Position numbers and translations under genes: made by a program. This document shows, piece after piece, positions 1 through 8,982 of a stretch of 64,000 nt of DNA (position 1 is the stretch's first letter; every line of letters begins with the position of its first letter). The DNA is from Spirosoma validum. GTDB lineage: Bacteria > Bacteroidota > Bacteroidia > Cytophagales > Spirosomataceae. The stretch is from contig NZ_JACXAA010000004.1 in the NCBI RefSeq assembly GCF_014699035.1, forward strand, positions 372,001-436,000, written 5' to 3'. The notes beneath the pieces were generated by a model. It made no database searches. It was given only the letters and a program-made list of their open reading frames with translations, and had not been told where the DNA came from.

Positions 1-185
1 GATAAGCCAACGATAGCATCAATGCGGTCTATTTTTAAGTCGTCCTGAACCTGGTCGCGGTCATAGCGAGAGCCACCGTATTGTGGAGGACGGTTGTCAA
101 ACGGTTTTGAGTATACGCCTTGAGCGAAGGTTACACTGGTTGCTAAGCTGAAGAGAGTGATGGCGGCAATGATTGTCTTTTTCAT
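1..185 (-). CDS. Secreted protein of unknown function, N-terminal part only
   Basis: This gene is cut by the left edge of the window; only its first 61 or so codons are present. The start is an ATG (reverse complement of 183-185). The protein begins MKKTIIAAITLFSLATS and runs to VTFAQG, a typical Sec signal peptide with likely cleavage after the AxA-like FAQ. The mature part is polar and rich in Asp, Arg and Pro (KPFDNRPPQYGGSRYDRD), with no domain I recognise in the visible part. The reading frame is open to the edge. Function unknown. Confidence 0.7.
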   Translation of the reverse strand, partial: MKKTIIAAITLFSLATSVTFAQGVYSKPFDNRPPQYGGSRYDRDQVQDDLKIDRIDAIVGL

Positions 186-305
186 GTCAGTACGTTGTTT
201 ATTTGTGCGTTACTGATTCTTAGAAGGCAATCCCGTCGTTGCGTTTAATCAAGGTATAGAGGCTTCTGGCTGAATGCCTGTTTTTAGCTATCGAATTCGG
301 CTAAA

Positions 306-1322
306 TCACTTCTGAATGACCTCATATTTTTCTTTTTGCCGCTGTGCCATCGACTGAGCAATGATGCTGGCGACAATCAGTTGCAGCGCGTGGTACATCA
401 TAATCGGTAAGAGCGCTACGCCAGCCATATTACCTGGAAATAGTACGTTGGCCATCACGCTGCCTTGTACCAGCGATTTCTTGGAGCCACAGAACAAGGC
501 CGTAATACGGTCTTCCCGATTGAAGTTCAGTAATCGGCTGAGTAACGTAATCAAACCGAACATCAGAAAGAATAATCCCAGCATAAGCCCGGCCAGCCAC
601 AAAAGATCATCCACTGAAATTTTCTCGAACGAATGGAGCGCGAACGATTCGCAGAAAGCGGTGTACACGATGAGCAGAATGGTAATCTGGTCGAAATACC
701 GTAACGAGGTTTTAAATCGGGCTGCCAGCCAACCCAGCCGCTGATTCAATAACAAACCCAATATAACCGGCAGAATGACCTGAAGCGTCAGTTTCCCAAT
801 CACATCCGTAAGATCGTATTGCCCGTTTGTGCTGGTTAATAGATAACTCATCCAGATGGGTGTAATGAATACGCCAATCAGGCTTGAAATGCTGGCATTG
901 AAAATAGCCGCCGGAATATTGCCACCCGCAATCGACACCATCACCACCGACGACGAAACCGTTGACGGCAAGGCTGCTACGTAGAAAATGCCCAGCCACA
1001 GCAATTCGGTATCGGGCGTAAGGAACAGCGAACGGGCGGCCAGCACAACGGCCGGGAAGACCACAAACGTAGTGAGGTGAATGACCAGATGCAGCCGATA
1101 ATTCCGTAAGCCTTCCCGCAACTGACTGAAATTCAGCTTTAATCCATAAAAGAAAAAGATTAGGGAGACGCCATACGTAGCCAGCGACGATAACGAAAAA
1201 AGACCTTCCTGAATGCCGGGCTCAGGCCAGAGCTTAGCCAAACCAATCATAGCCAGGAGGGCCACTATAAACCAATCGAGCCCAACCCGAGCCAGTAGCG
1301 TACTCAACGACGTTTTAGCCAT
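306..1322 (-). CDS. SBF-like (bile acid:sodium symporter family) membrane transporter
   Basis: A 338-residue polytopic inner-membrane protein resembling the YfeH/SBF-like branch of the bile acid:sodium symporter superfamily. The substrate in this branch is mostly unknown, so bile acid should not be assumed. About nine to ten hydrophobic segments are visible, starting with LDWFIVALLAMIGLAKLW and including LIFFFYGLKLNFSQL and the conserved-looking ALFCGSKKSLVQGSVMANVL, typical of this family near the C-terminus. The frame is open for 50 more codons upstream, but that stretch would run through the palindromic repeat at 1344-1405 and into icmF. The ATG at 1322 (MAKTSLSTLL) is therefore preferred. 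It lies downstream of icmF on the same strand. Confidence 0.85.
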   Translation of the reverse strand: MAKTSLSTLLARVGLDWFIVALLAMIGLAKLWPEPGIQEGLFSLSSLATYGVSLIFFFYGLKLNFSQLREGLRNYRLHLVIHLTTFVVFPAVVLAARSLFLTPDTELLWLGIFYVAALPSTVSSSVVMVSIAGGNIPAAIFNASISSLIGVFITPIWMSYLLTSTNGQYDLTDVIGKLTLQVILPVILGLLLNQRLGWLAARFKTSLRYFDQITILLIVYTAFCESFALHSFEKISVDDLLWLAGLMLGLFFLMFGLITLLSRLLNFNREDRITALFCGSKKSLVQGSVMANVLFPGNMAGVALLPIMMYHALQLIVASIIAQSMAQRQKEKYEVIQK

Positions 1323-1343
1323 AATGAATACTAACCTGATAAA

Positions 1344-1405
1344 GGTATCACGGGTTTCAACCCGTCTGGGGATGGTCTGAAAAACGGGTTGAAACCCGTA
1401 ATACC
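1344..1405. repeat. Double-hairpin intergenic repeat, copy 1
   Basis: Two 22-nt arms (1344-1365 and 1384-1405) are inverted copies with one mismatch. Each arm begins or ends with GGTATCA or TAATACC and carries its own small palindrome, CGGGTTTCAACCCG in the left arm and CGGGTTGAAACCCG in the right. The element ends at the base before the icmF stop codon and fills most of the gap before the transporter. Related copies are at 5851-5945, 10144-10218 and 20767-20829. Confidence 0.85.
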
Positions 1406-4400
1406 TTACATATTTCGTCGGTACTGGCCACCGACGGCGTAAAGTGCGTTCGATAATTGACCCAGCGAACATACTTTGGTGGCCTCCATCAGGCTCTCAA
1501 AGATGTTTTCGTTGGCCAACGCGGTGGCTTTCAGGTTAGCAAGTGCTACGTCAGCTTCCGCGCGATGGGCATTCTGGAAGGCCTGGCACGCGTCAACCTG
1601 AAAGCGTTTTTCGTCGTCGGTTGATCGGATCAATTCGGCGGGAACGATGGTTGGCGAACCGGCCGGATCGAGAAACGTATTGACGCCAACGATGGGTAAA
1701 TCGCCATTATGTTTCAGCGTCTCGTAATACATCGACTCTTCCTGAATTTTGCTACGTTGATACATCCGTTCCATTGCGCCCAATACGCCCCCGCGCTCGT
1801 TAATGGCCAGAAATTCCTGATAAACAGCTTCTTCAACCAAATCGGTTAACTCTTCGACCACAAAAGCGCCTTGTAGTGGATTCTCGTTCTTAGTTAAGCC
1901 AAATTCTCGGTTGATGATCAGTTGAATAGCCATCGCCCGTCGGACCGACTCTTCCGTCGGTGTGGTAATGGCTTCGTCGTAGGCGTTGGTATGCAGTGAG
2001 TTGCAATTGTCGTAAATCGCTAGTAAAGCTTGCAGTGTCGTGCGAATGTCGTTGAATGCAATTTCCTGCGCGTGCAAACTCCGACCCGAAGTTTGAATGT
2101 GATATTTCAGTTTCTGTGAGCGTTCGTTCGCTTTGTATTTATGCTTCATCGCCTTCGCCCAGATTCGTCGGGCAACACGCCCCAGCACGGTATACTCCGG
2201 GTCCATGCCGTTCGAGAAAAAGAATGATAGGTTGGGGGCAAAGCCGTCTACGTTCAGACCTCGGCTGAGGTAATATTCCACGAACGTAAAGCCATTGGAA
2301 AGCGTGAACGCCAGTTGCGAAATTGGGTTGGCGCCCGCTTCAGCAATGTGATAGCCCGAGATTGAAACCGAATAAAAATTCTGAATCCGATTGTCGATGA
2401 AATAAGCCTGAATATCGCCCATCATTTTGAGCGCAAATTCCGTCGAGAAAATGCAGGTGTTCTGCGCCTGATCTTCCTTCAGAATATCAGCCTGTACCGT
2501 ACCGCGGACTTTGCGCAACGTATCCGCTTTGATCTGTTCATAAACCGCTTTGGGTACTACTTTATCGCCCGTCGTACCAAGTAGCAGTAGGCCCAGGCCG
2601 TCATTGCTATCGGGTAGGGGGCCGTTGTAGCGCGGGGCATGGGCCATGGAGCTTGGGGCGTAGGGAAGCGTAACATCGACATTCACCCCATGCTCCTTGC
2701 TCCCTGCACCTTGCTGGCGCAGCCATTTCTCACACTGCTGATCAATGGCTGCGTTCAGAAAAAAGCCGAGAAGCATGGGCGCGGGGCCATTAATGGTCAT
2801 GGAAACCGACGTAGCCGGGTCGCAAAGATCGAAGCCGGAGTAGAGTTTCTTGGCATCGTCGAGGGTACAAATGCTTACGCCTGAGTTACCGACTTTGCCG
2901 AAAATATCCGGTCGCAGGGCCGGGTCTTCGCCGTAAAGCGTAACCGAGTCGAATGCTGTCGAAAGTCGTTTGGCGGGCAATCCTTTCGATACGTAGTGAA
3001 ACCGGCGATTGGTCCGTTCTGGGCCACCTTCGCCAGCAAACATGCGCGTGGGATCTTCACCTTCTCGTTTGAGCGGAAAGACACCCGCCGTGTAGGGAAA
3101 CTCGCCCGGTACGTTTTCGGTGAGCAACCAGCGCAGAATGTCGCCCCAGTCGTGGTATTTTGGCAGGCTAACCTTCGGAATTTTCAGATTCGACAGCGTT
3201 TCAGAATACAGCGGTTGTCGGATGATCTTGTCCCGAACTTTAAATTCATAAAATTCCGCAACGTAACGTTTTTGGATGTCGGGCCACTGTTCCAGCCAGG
3301 TTCGGCATTCGTTGGAAAGCCGGGATTCCAGGTCGGCCTGTAATTTTTGCAACTCTTCTTTCGCTGACTCACTCGTCACGATCTTCAGGACTCCGTCAAG
3401 CTGATACAGCTGCCTTGCCAGAGTAGTTTGTTCGGTTACGAACGTAGCATAACGGCGGCTTTCATCCACAATCTCAGCCAGATAACGGACTCGGTCAGAA
3501 GGGATAATGGCGTGGGGCAGAGGGCGTGGGGCTGAGGGCAAAGCAGCATCAACGTTTTCCCTTCGCTCTAACCCCTCTGCCACAGGCCCCATGCCCACTA
3601 ACCTCATTATCTGATCAAACAGCGCGTTCATCCCCGCATCATTGAACTGAGCGGCAATCGTTCCAACGATTGGCAATTCGTCATCTGCTACGTCCCAGCG
3701 GTTATGATTTCGTCGGTATTGTTTCCGGACATCGCGCAGGGCATCCAGCGAGCCGCGTTTGTCGAATTTGTTGATGGCTATTACGTCGGCGAAATCGAGC
3801 ATGTCGATTTTTTCCAACTGCGTAGCCGCACCGTATTCGGCGGTCATCACGTAGAGCGTTTTGTCGGCATGATCAGTAATTTCCGTATCCGACTGGCCAA
3901 TGCCTGATGTTTCGACAAGAATCAGATCAAACTGAGCGGCTTTGCAGATATCAATCGCATCCTGAACGTAACGGCTCAGTGCCAGATTCGACTGCCGTGT
4001 TGCCAGCGAACGCATGTACACCCGTGGCGCAGCGTCGGCTGGCGAATTGATGGCGTTCATCCGAATGCGGTCGCCGAGAAGTGCCCCGCCCGTTTTCCGT
4101 TTCGACGGATCAACGGAAATAATCGCCAGTGTTTTATCGGGAAATGTTCGCAGAAAACGTAGCACCAACTCATCAACCAGCGACGATTTCCCCGCGCCCC
4201 CGGTTCCGGTGATGCCGAGGACGGGAGCATAGTGCGTGGAGGTAGGAGCAGGGAGTTGACCAGGATATTTATCTGGATGGTTTTCGGCGGTGGTGATTAG
4301 CCGGGCGATTACGTCTGTATTTTTTGGAAATACATTTCCCGTATTCGCTGTTTTCAGTGGAGAGGCCGGGGGTAGGGTAAAATCGCACTGACGTAACAGA

Positions 4401-4834
4401 TCGTCAATCATGCCCTGCAAACCCATCGTCCGGCCGTCGTCGGGGGAGTAAATGCGCGTAATGCCGTACGCGTGCAGCTCTTCGATCTCTGAGGGCAGAA
4501 TCGTCCCACCGCCCCCGCCGAAGATGTTGATATGACCAGCTCCTCGTTCGTGAAGCAGGTCATACATGTACTTGAAAAACTCCAGATGCCCACCTTGATA
4601 GCTCGTTACGGCAATGCCCTGAACATCTTCCTGAATCGCACAATCTACAATTTCGGCTACGGATCGATTATGGCCCAGGTGAATCACTTCAGCCCCCGAT
4701 GCCTGCATTAGCCGACGCATCAGGTTAATGGCGGCATCGTGCCCATCGAACAACGAAGCCGCCGTAACGATGCGGATTTTATTTGTGAAGGCCAATGGCT
4801 GCGAAGAAACTGGTCTAGGTTGTTGAGCAATCAT
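1406..4834 (-). CDS. icmF: Fused isobutyryl-CoA mutase IcmF (B12 domain - G-protein chaperone - mutase)
   Basis: A 1142-residue adenosylcobalamin enzyme predicted to interconvert isobutyryl-CoA and n-butyryl-CoA. The order is: B12-binding domain (about residues 15-150, with [11 protein letters not shown] supplying the cobalt-ligand His32), a MeaB/ArgK-like G-protein chaperone domain (P-loop [12 protein letters not shown] near 207-220, then [20 protein letters not shown]), a linker, and the mutase domain (about 550-1142). The motif [20 protein letters not shown] marks an IcmF rather than a methylmalonyl-CoA mutase. The frame extends 13 codons upstream to a TTG at 4873, but a -7-like box overlaps that codon, so ATG 4834 is preferred. 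Two low-complexity segments (about residues 413-442 and 707-735) coincide with repeat-element DNA; see the repeats at 2632-2715 and 3509-3598. Related pivalyl-CoA or other acyl-CoA mutase specificity cannot be excluded. Confidence 0.93.
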   Translation of the reverse strand: MIAQQPRPVSSQPLAFTNKIRIVTAASLFDGHDAAINLMRRLMQASGAEVIHLGHNRSVAEIVDCAIQEDVQGIAVTSYQGGHLEFFKYMYDLLHERGAGHINIFGGGGGTILPSEIEELHAYGITRIYSPDDGRTMGLQGMIDDLLRQCDFTLPPASPLKTANTGNVFPKNTDVIARLITTAENHPDKYPGQLPAPTSTHYAPVLGITGTGGAGKSSLVDELVLRFLRTFPDKTLAIISVDPSKRKTGGALLGDRIRMNAINSPADAAPRVYMRSLATRQSNLALSRYVQDAIDICKAAQFDLILVETSGIGQSDTEITDHADKTLYVMTAEYGAATQLEKIDMLDFADVIAINKFDKRGSLDALRDVRKQYRRNHNRWDVADDELPIVGTIAAQFNDAGMNALFDQIMRLVGMGPVAEGLERRENVDAALPSAPRPLPHAIIPSDRVRYLAEIVDESRRYATFVTEQTTLARQLYQLDGVLKIVTSESAKEELQKLQADLESRLSNECRTWLEQWPDIQKRYVAEFYEFKVRDKIIRQPLYSETLSNLKIPKVSLPKYHDWGDILRWLLTENVPGEFPYTAGVFPLKREGEDPTRMFAGEGGPERTNRRFHYVSKGLPAKRLSTAFDSVTLYGEDPALRPDIFGKVGNSGVSICTLDDAKKLYSGFDLCDPATSVSMTINGPAPMLLGFFLNAAIDQQCEKWLRQQGAGSKEHGVNVDVTLPYAPSSMAHAPRYNGPLPDSNDGLGLLLLGTTGDKVVPKAVYEQIKADTLRKVRGTVQADILKEDQAQNTCIFSTEFALKMMGDIQAYFIDNRIQNFYSVSISGYHIAEAGANPISQLAFTLSNGFTFVEYYLSRGLNVDGFAPNLSFFFSNGMDPEYTVLGRVARRIWAKAMKHKYKANERSQKLKYHIQTSGRSLHAQEIAFNDIRTTLQALLAIYDNCNSLHTNAYDEAITTPTEESVRRAMAIQLIINREFGLTKNENPLQGAFVVEELTDLVEEAVYQEFLAINERGGVLGAMERMYQRSKIQEESMYYETLKHNGDLPIVGVNTFLDPAGSPTIVPAELIRSTDDEKRFQVDACQAFQNAHRAEADVALANLKATALANENIFESLMEATKVCSLGQLSNALYAVGGQYRRNM
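2632..2715. repeat. GGGGCATGG/CCCATGC-type repeat lying in frame inside icmF
   Basis: The plus strand has a G-rich half (GCGGGGCATGGGCCATGGAG, then CTTGGGGCGTAGGGAAG) followed by a C-rich half (CACCCCATGCTCCTTGCTCC, then CTGCACCTTGC). The pattern resembles the intergenic element at 49821-49898. It is translated in icmF as a Gly/Ser/Ala/Pro/His-rich loop, about residues 707-735, between QCEKWL and RYNGPLPD. The length keeps the frame. That it is an inserted repeat is inferred from resemblance. Confidence 0.6.
3509..3598. repeat. GGGGCAGAGGG-type inverted repeat lying in frame inside icmF
   Basis: The plus strand reads GGCGTGGGGCAGAGGG, then CGTGGGGCTGAGGGCAAAG, and after a short loop CCCCTCTGCCACAGGCCCCA TGCC. 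This is an imperfect inverted repeat closely matching the intergenic copy at 49821-49898. It encodes the Pro/Ala/Arg-rich linker of icmF (about residues 413-442, including [12 protein letters not shown]) between the G domain and the mutase domain. Confidence 0.65.
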
Positions 4835-4870
4835 AGGTTTAGGAATTCCGTTAGGTAAAGCCGGGTAGGT

Positions 4871-4903
4871 CAAAGTTACGAAGCAAAATGGAATGTAACT
4901 TTG
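4871..4903. promoter_or_regulatory. Divergent -7-like boxes between icmF and the TraB gene
   Basis: CAAAGTTA at 4871-4878 and TAACTTTG at 4896-4903 are exact inverted copies and match the Bacteroidota -7 consensus TAnnTTTG on each strand. The minus-strand box would start transcription near 4865, downstream of the TTG at 4873, so icmF translation most likely starts at ATG 4834. The plus-strand box would serve the gene at 4963. No clear -33 TTTG is seen at the expected distance for either, so this is a moderate call. The pair could also be a dimeric operator. Confidence 0.45.
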
Positions 4904-4962
4904 CCTGGTAAAGCCGTAGCTTTTCTCACTAGTGTAAAGGCATACTTGCCCAACTGTTAACG

Positions 4963-5844
4963 ATGATGATAAAACGTATTACCACTCAACTCGCTCTGTC
5001 TGGCCTGTTACTAGCAGGAACTTTACTCAATACACAGGCACAGGACAACGCGCTTCTGTATGAAGTTACGGGACCGGGTCTATCGAAGCCATCGTATCTC
5101 TACGGTACGTTCCATCTGGTTTGCCCAGCGGATTTAACGATTACCGATGCCATTAAGAAATCGATTGGCGAGAGTCAGCAGGTGTATTTGGAACTCGACA
5201 TGGACGACCCGAACATGATGATGGACATGCAGAAAGCCATGATGATGCCCGCCGGGAAAACGATAAAGGATCTACTCAAACCCGAAGACTATACGGTACT
5301 GGACAACTACCTGAATCAGAAAATGCACATGGGCCTGGCGCAGATGGGCATGCTTAAGCCAATTGCATTGCTCTCGATGATGTACATGACCGTATTGCCC
5401 TGCCAGCCAGCTTCGTATGATCTGACGTTTGCGCAGATGGCGGCCAGTGAAAAGAAAGAAGTGCTGGGCTTAGAGAACTTATCAACTCAACTGAATGCGA
5501 TCGATAAGATTCCCATGCAGGAGCAATTAAAAGGATTGGTCGATATGGCTAAAAAGCCCGAGGAAGCGAAGAAAGAATTCACCGACTTCATTACGTTGTA
5601 CAAAAGCCATGACCTCGCCAAACTGATGAATGCTATGAAAACCAGCGAGTTCAGCGGGGGCGACTTTTCGCAGTATGAAGAAAGTCTGTTAAACGAACGT
5701 AACGCCAGCTGGATTCCGGTGATCGAAAAAGCGGCAAAGGAAAAGTCAACGTTTTTTGCCTTCGGCGCTGGTCATCTGGGCAATGATAAAGGGGTAATTA
5801 GTCTGCTCCGAAAAAAAGGCTATACCGTCAAGCCATTGGAGTGA
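4963..5844 (+). CDS. TraB/GumN family secreted protein
   Basis: A 293-residue protein with a Sec signal peptide ([18 protein letters not shown], cleavage after AQA/Q). It carries the two hallmark parts of the TraB/GumN (PF01963) fold: [14 protein letters not shown] near the N-terminus, with the conserved GTFH, and [15 protein letters not shown] near the C-terminus, with GxGHL, ending [10 protein letters not shown]. Members are thought to be metal-dependent hydrolases or peptidases (Tiki-like), but the substrate here is unknown. The middle is rich in Met ([17 protein letters not shown]), unusual but in frame. It is monocistronic, divergent from icmF, and followed by the hairpin repeat at 5851-5945. 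The second codon is also ATG (4966), so the start could be one codon later. Confidence 0.85.
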   Translation: MMIKRITTQLALSGLLLAGTLLNTQAQDNALLYEVTGPGLSKPSYLYGTFHLVCPADLTITDAIKKSIGESQQVYLELDMDDPNMMMDMQKAMMMPAGKTIKDLLKPEDYTVLDNYLNQKMHMGLAQMGMLKPIALLSMMYMTVLPCQPASYDLTFAQMAASEKKEVLGLENLSTQLNAIDKIPMQEQLKGLVDMAKKPEEAKKEFTDFITLYKSHDLAKLMNAMKTSEFSGGDFSQYEESLLNERNASWIPVIEKAAKEKSTFFAFGAGHLGNDKGVISLLRKKGYTVKPLE

Positions 5845-5850
5845 TTCGTT

Positions 5851-5945
5851 TTGGTATCGTGGACTTTAGTCCGCATAGCCGTAGGCTAAATTGTAGTTAT
5901 TGATGATCTGCCTACAGCCTTGCGGACTAAAGTCCGCGATACCAA
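5851..5945. repeat. Double-hairpin intergenic repeat, copy 2
   Basis: The arms 5853-5874 and 5922-5943 are inverted copies with one mismatch, flanked by TT and AA that extend the pairing. The inner palindromes are GGACTTTAGTCC (left) and GGACTAAAGTCC (right). The loop itself has a secondary stem (GCCGTAGGC and GCCTACAGC). It lies just after the TraB gene and may double as its transcription end. Confidence 0.85.
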
Positions 5946-6049
5946 ATTGAACACATAGTTAGACCCAGTGCTAAACACGCTTTTGTCAGGATATAATGTG
6001 GGAAACCTACAAACGGTTTCCATCACTCGAATAAATCACGGCAAAAGTT

Positions 6050-8800
6050 ATGGTTTCATCTCTATTTAACTACGTATCGCTGGGTAGTGCTTTATTGGGT
6101 CTGCTTGCTCCCTTAGGGAGTTTGGTTGAGAAACCTGACCAGCCGTTACGTCAATCCGCAACGGTTGCGATCGATACCGCCAATCGGCCGGAAGAAAACC
6201 GGTTTACGAAAACAATCCTCTCCAACGACCTTAACGAGCCGATGGAACTGGCCGTAGCGCCCGATGGTCGCGTGTTCTTCGTCGAGCGGCACGGTAAGTT
6301 CTATATGTACGATCCCGTCCAGAAGAAAACCCGATTGCTGCACGATTTTCCGGTGAAAGCCGTCGAGAAATACCTGAATGGGTTGCTGGGGATGACCATT
6401 GACCCGAATTTCAAGCAGAATCATTATCTCTACTTTTTCTACACCATTCAGGATAACAACCAGACCAAACAACGTATCGCCCGGTTTAAAATCAACGACG
6501 ACAGTACGTTGGATCTGGCCAGCGAGAAGCCCATTATCGAATTTCCGATCGATCTGGAAGTCAGTGCACATACGGGCGGTTCGATGACCTGGGACACGCA
6601 CGGCAACCTCTTTATTTCAACAGGTGATAATACGGTGCCGTTTGAGTCAAGCGGCTTTTCACCGACCGATTGGCGACAGGATCGGCTGACATTTGATGCG
6701 GCCCGGTCAGCCGGAAACCCGAACGACTTACGAGGCAAAATTCTGCGCATACACGTTGAGTCCGATGGTTCCTACACGATTCCAGAAGGCAATCTGTTTC
6801 CAAAAGGCACCACCGGAACCCGGCCCGAAATTTACGTAATGGGGTGTCGTAACCCGTACCGCATTTCGGTCGACCCGGCTACGTCAATTGTATACTGGGG
6901 CGAAATTGGGCCGGACTCCGGTGTCGATGGACCGCAGGGACCTCGTGGATACGATGAATTTAACCAGGCGAAAAAGCCCGGCAATTATGGTTGGCCATTC
7001 TTTGTGGGCGATAGCAAACCCTATCACCAGTATGATTTCGCCACGAAAGCGGTGGGTAATTTGTTCGATCCACAGACACCTGTCAACAATTCGCCCAACA
7101 ATACGGGGGCGAAACAATTACCCCCCACGACTAAGGCTATGGTCTGGTATCCGTATAACAAATCCGACGAATTTCCTGAGCTGGGTGTTGGTGGTCGTTG
7201 TGCGATGGGCGGCCCGGTTTATCACTACAATGCCGCGCTTCAGTCGAAAACAAAGATGCCCGCTTATTACGACAGGGCACTGTTTATGTACGACTGGATG
7301 CGTAACTGGGTGTTTGCGGTACGCTTAGATGACCAGCAGAATTACCAGTACATGGAGCGGTTCATGCCGACGCGGGGAGACTTTCGGCGACCGGTCGATA
7401 TGGAAATTGGGCCGGAGGGATCGTTTTACATGCTGGAGTACGGCTCGGTTTATGGCATCGACAACGAAGATGCTCGGCTGGTACGTATCGATTTCAACCC
7501 AGGTAACCGCGCTCCTATTGCTCAAATCACTGCTAAAGACACGATTGGCCTGACTCCGCTGAAAGTGACTTTTACGAACACAAGTTACGATTACGATAAA
7601 GATCAGTTACGGTATCAATGGCGGTTTGAGGGCAATACGGTGGCCTCAACCGAAGCGACACCAACGTACACGTTCAAAAAGAATGGTATTTACAAAGCTG
7701 TTCTGACCGTAACGGACCCCGCTGGTCAGAAAGCGACCGATACGTTAACGATCAAAGTTGGCAATACGACGCCGACCGTTGCGATTGCCACAACGGATAA
7801 CAGTACGTTCTTCTTCCCGAATCAGACGCCCCTAAATTATTCAGTGGCTGTAAGCGACAGAGAAGATAAAGCGATTGATAAGAAAAACCTGAAGATTGCC
7901 CTAACGTACATCCCGAAAGTGGCCGGGAATGAGCAGCAGATGGGTCACCAGCAGATTTCGGCCTCGTATAACCTGGGTAAATCGCTGATTGCGGGTAGTG
8001 ACTGTAAAGCCTGTCACCAAGTAGCCGCCAAGTCGGTTGGTCCATCGTTTACCGACATTGCCAAACGGTATCAGGGTGACAAAACGGCTACGGCGAAGCT
8101 GGCGAACAAAATCATTACGGGGGGCGGTGGCGTCTGGGGCGAACACGCCATGAGTGCACACCCGCAACTCTCGCGCGATGAGACCACGGAAATGGTGAAA
8201 TACATTTTCTCGCTGGGTGTTCAGCCTACTAATAATCAGTTGCCTCAACAGGGAAGTTTGACTCTGAAAGATCACCTTGGCAACGACCAGTCGAGCCGGT
8301 ATATTCTGACGGCTTCGTATCTGGATAAAGGCAGCGCGGGCGGAGCGCAGCCCAAACTGGCGCTGATGAAAAGTGATGCGTTGGTGTTACGTCCGACCAA
8401 ATTGATGGTGACCGAAGCCGATTCTCTGTATAAAATCTCGAAGCAGGGAAGACGCTTAAATAGCATTAACGATCAGTCGTATTTTATTCTGAAGGCAATT
8501 GATCTGAAAGGCATCGATCAGCTAACGTATCACTACGCATCGAAGGACCAGAGCGCTACCATTGAGGTACGTACCGATTCACCAACGGGTCCGGTCATTA
8601 GCACCGTCAGCACAACCGCAACTGGCGATAACCGCAAATATGCCGACGTAACAGCGCCGATTCAGAATTCGGGCGGCAAACACGATTTGTACTTCGTCTT
8701 CGTCAAACCCGACGGGAAGAATTTGCTCGCACTGGAATGGATCGCGTTCCAGCGGAAAGGCGACCCCATTCCGGAAGAAAAGCCGCAACCGGGAAGGTAA
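6050..8800 (+). CDS. PQQ-type sugar dehydrogenase with PKD, cytochrome c and C-terminal carbohydrate-binding-like modules
   Basis: A 916-residue secreted modular protein. An N-terminal hydrophobic segment (YVSLGSALLGLLAPLGSL) is a probable signal peptide. Residues of about 45-480 form a glucose/sorbosone dehydrogenase-type beta-propeller (ELAVAPDGRVFFVERHGKFY, GLLGMTIDPNF, LRGKILRIH, RNPYRISVDP). A PKD domain follows (APIAQITAKDTIGLTPLKVT, about 482-572). A class I cytochrome c module carries the haem motif CKACH (about 650-653) and a later Met in HAMSAHP as possible sixth ligand. The last 150 residues look like a CBM6-type sandwich (LKGIDQLTYHYASKDQSATI). The predicted role is periplasmic or surface sugar oxidation with electrons passed to the attached haem. 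Similar architectures often sit beside ThuA or glycoside hydrolase genes; here it stands alone. Substrate unknown. Confidence 0.87.
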   Translation: MVSSLFNYVSLGSALLGLLAPLGSLVEKPDQPLRQSATVAIDTANRPEENRFTKTILSNDLNEPMELAVAPDGRVFFVERHGKFYMYDPVQKKTRLLHDFPVKAVEKYLNGLLGMTIDPNFKQNHYLYFFYTIQDNNQTKQRIARFKINDDSTLDLASEKPIIEFPIDLEVSAHTGGSMTWDTHGNLFISTGDNTVPFESSGFSPTDWRQDRLTFDAARSAGNPNDLRGKILRIHVESDGSYTIPEGNLFPKGTTGTRPEIYVMGCRNPYRISVDPATSIVYWGEIGPDSGVDGPQGPRGYDEFNQAKKPGNYGWPFFVGDSKPYHQYDFATKAVGNLFDPQTPVNNSPNNTGAKQLPPTTKAMVWYPYNKSDEFPELGVGGRCAMGGPVYHYNAALQSKTKMPAYYDRALFMYDWMRNWVFAVRLDDQQNYQYMERFMPTRGDFRRPVDMEIGPEGSFYMLEYGSVYGIDNEDARLVRIDFNPGNRAPIAQITAKDTIGLTPLKVTFTNTSYDYDKDQLRYQWRFEGNTVASTEATPTYTFKKNGIYKAVLTVTDPAGQKATDTLTIKVGNTTPTVAIATTDNSTFFFPNQTPLNYSVAVSDREDKAIDKKNLKIALTYIPKVAGNEQQMGHQQISASYNLGKSLIAGSDCKACHQVAAKSVGPSFTDIAKRYQGDKTATAKLANKIITGGGGVWGEHAMSAHPQLSRDETTEMVKYIFSLGVQPTNNQLPQQGSLTLKDHLGNDQSSRYILTASYLDKGSAGGAQPKLALMKSDALVLRPTKLMVTEADSLYKISKQGRRLNSINDQSYFILKAIDLKGIDQLTYHYASKDQSATIEVRTDSPTGPVISTVSTTATGDNRKYADVTAPIQNSGGKHDLYFVFVKPDGKNLLALEWIAFQRKGDPIPEEKPQPGR

Positions 8801-8812
8801 CAGGCATTGATA

Positions 8813-8874
8813 CAATTTAGTCAACACGCCCGACTCGTCAGCTTACTGGACGGGGCGGGCGTGTTGCTAAATTG
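8813..8874 (+). terminator. Hairpin terminator after the sugar dehydrogenase gene
   Basis: The arms 8813-8832 and 8856-8874 pair almost perfectly (CAATTTAGTCAACACGCCCG against CGGGCGTGTTGCTAAATTG, one bulge) and are followed by TTTTCT. The position 12 nt after the stop codon fits a rho-independent terminator. Confidence 0.8.
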
Positions 8875-8982
8875 TTTTCTGAATTGCAGACAAAGTTGAT
8901 ATTTAACGTAACCTGTATTGTCTTTTGAATTGTATTAAAAAGCCTATAATTTTCGATTCGATAAAAACAGGAGCCTCTAAAC

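Noticed and set aside
361-744. Plus-strand ORF opposite the transporter gene, and the many similar ORFs opposite or out of frame with long genes across the window
   Set aside because: They are shadows of strongly supported genes, without signal peptides, motifs or spacing of their own.
1323-1472. 50-codon extension of the SBF-like transporter
   Set aside because: It would translate the hairpin repeat and overlap icmF; hydrophobic transporter sequence begins only after ATG 1322.
4835-4873. N-terminal extension of icmF to the TTG at 4873
   Set aside because: The TTG is part of a TAACTTTG promoter-like box, so it is unlikely to be in the mRNA. ATG 4834 fits family starts.
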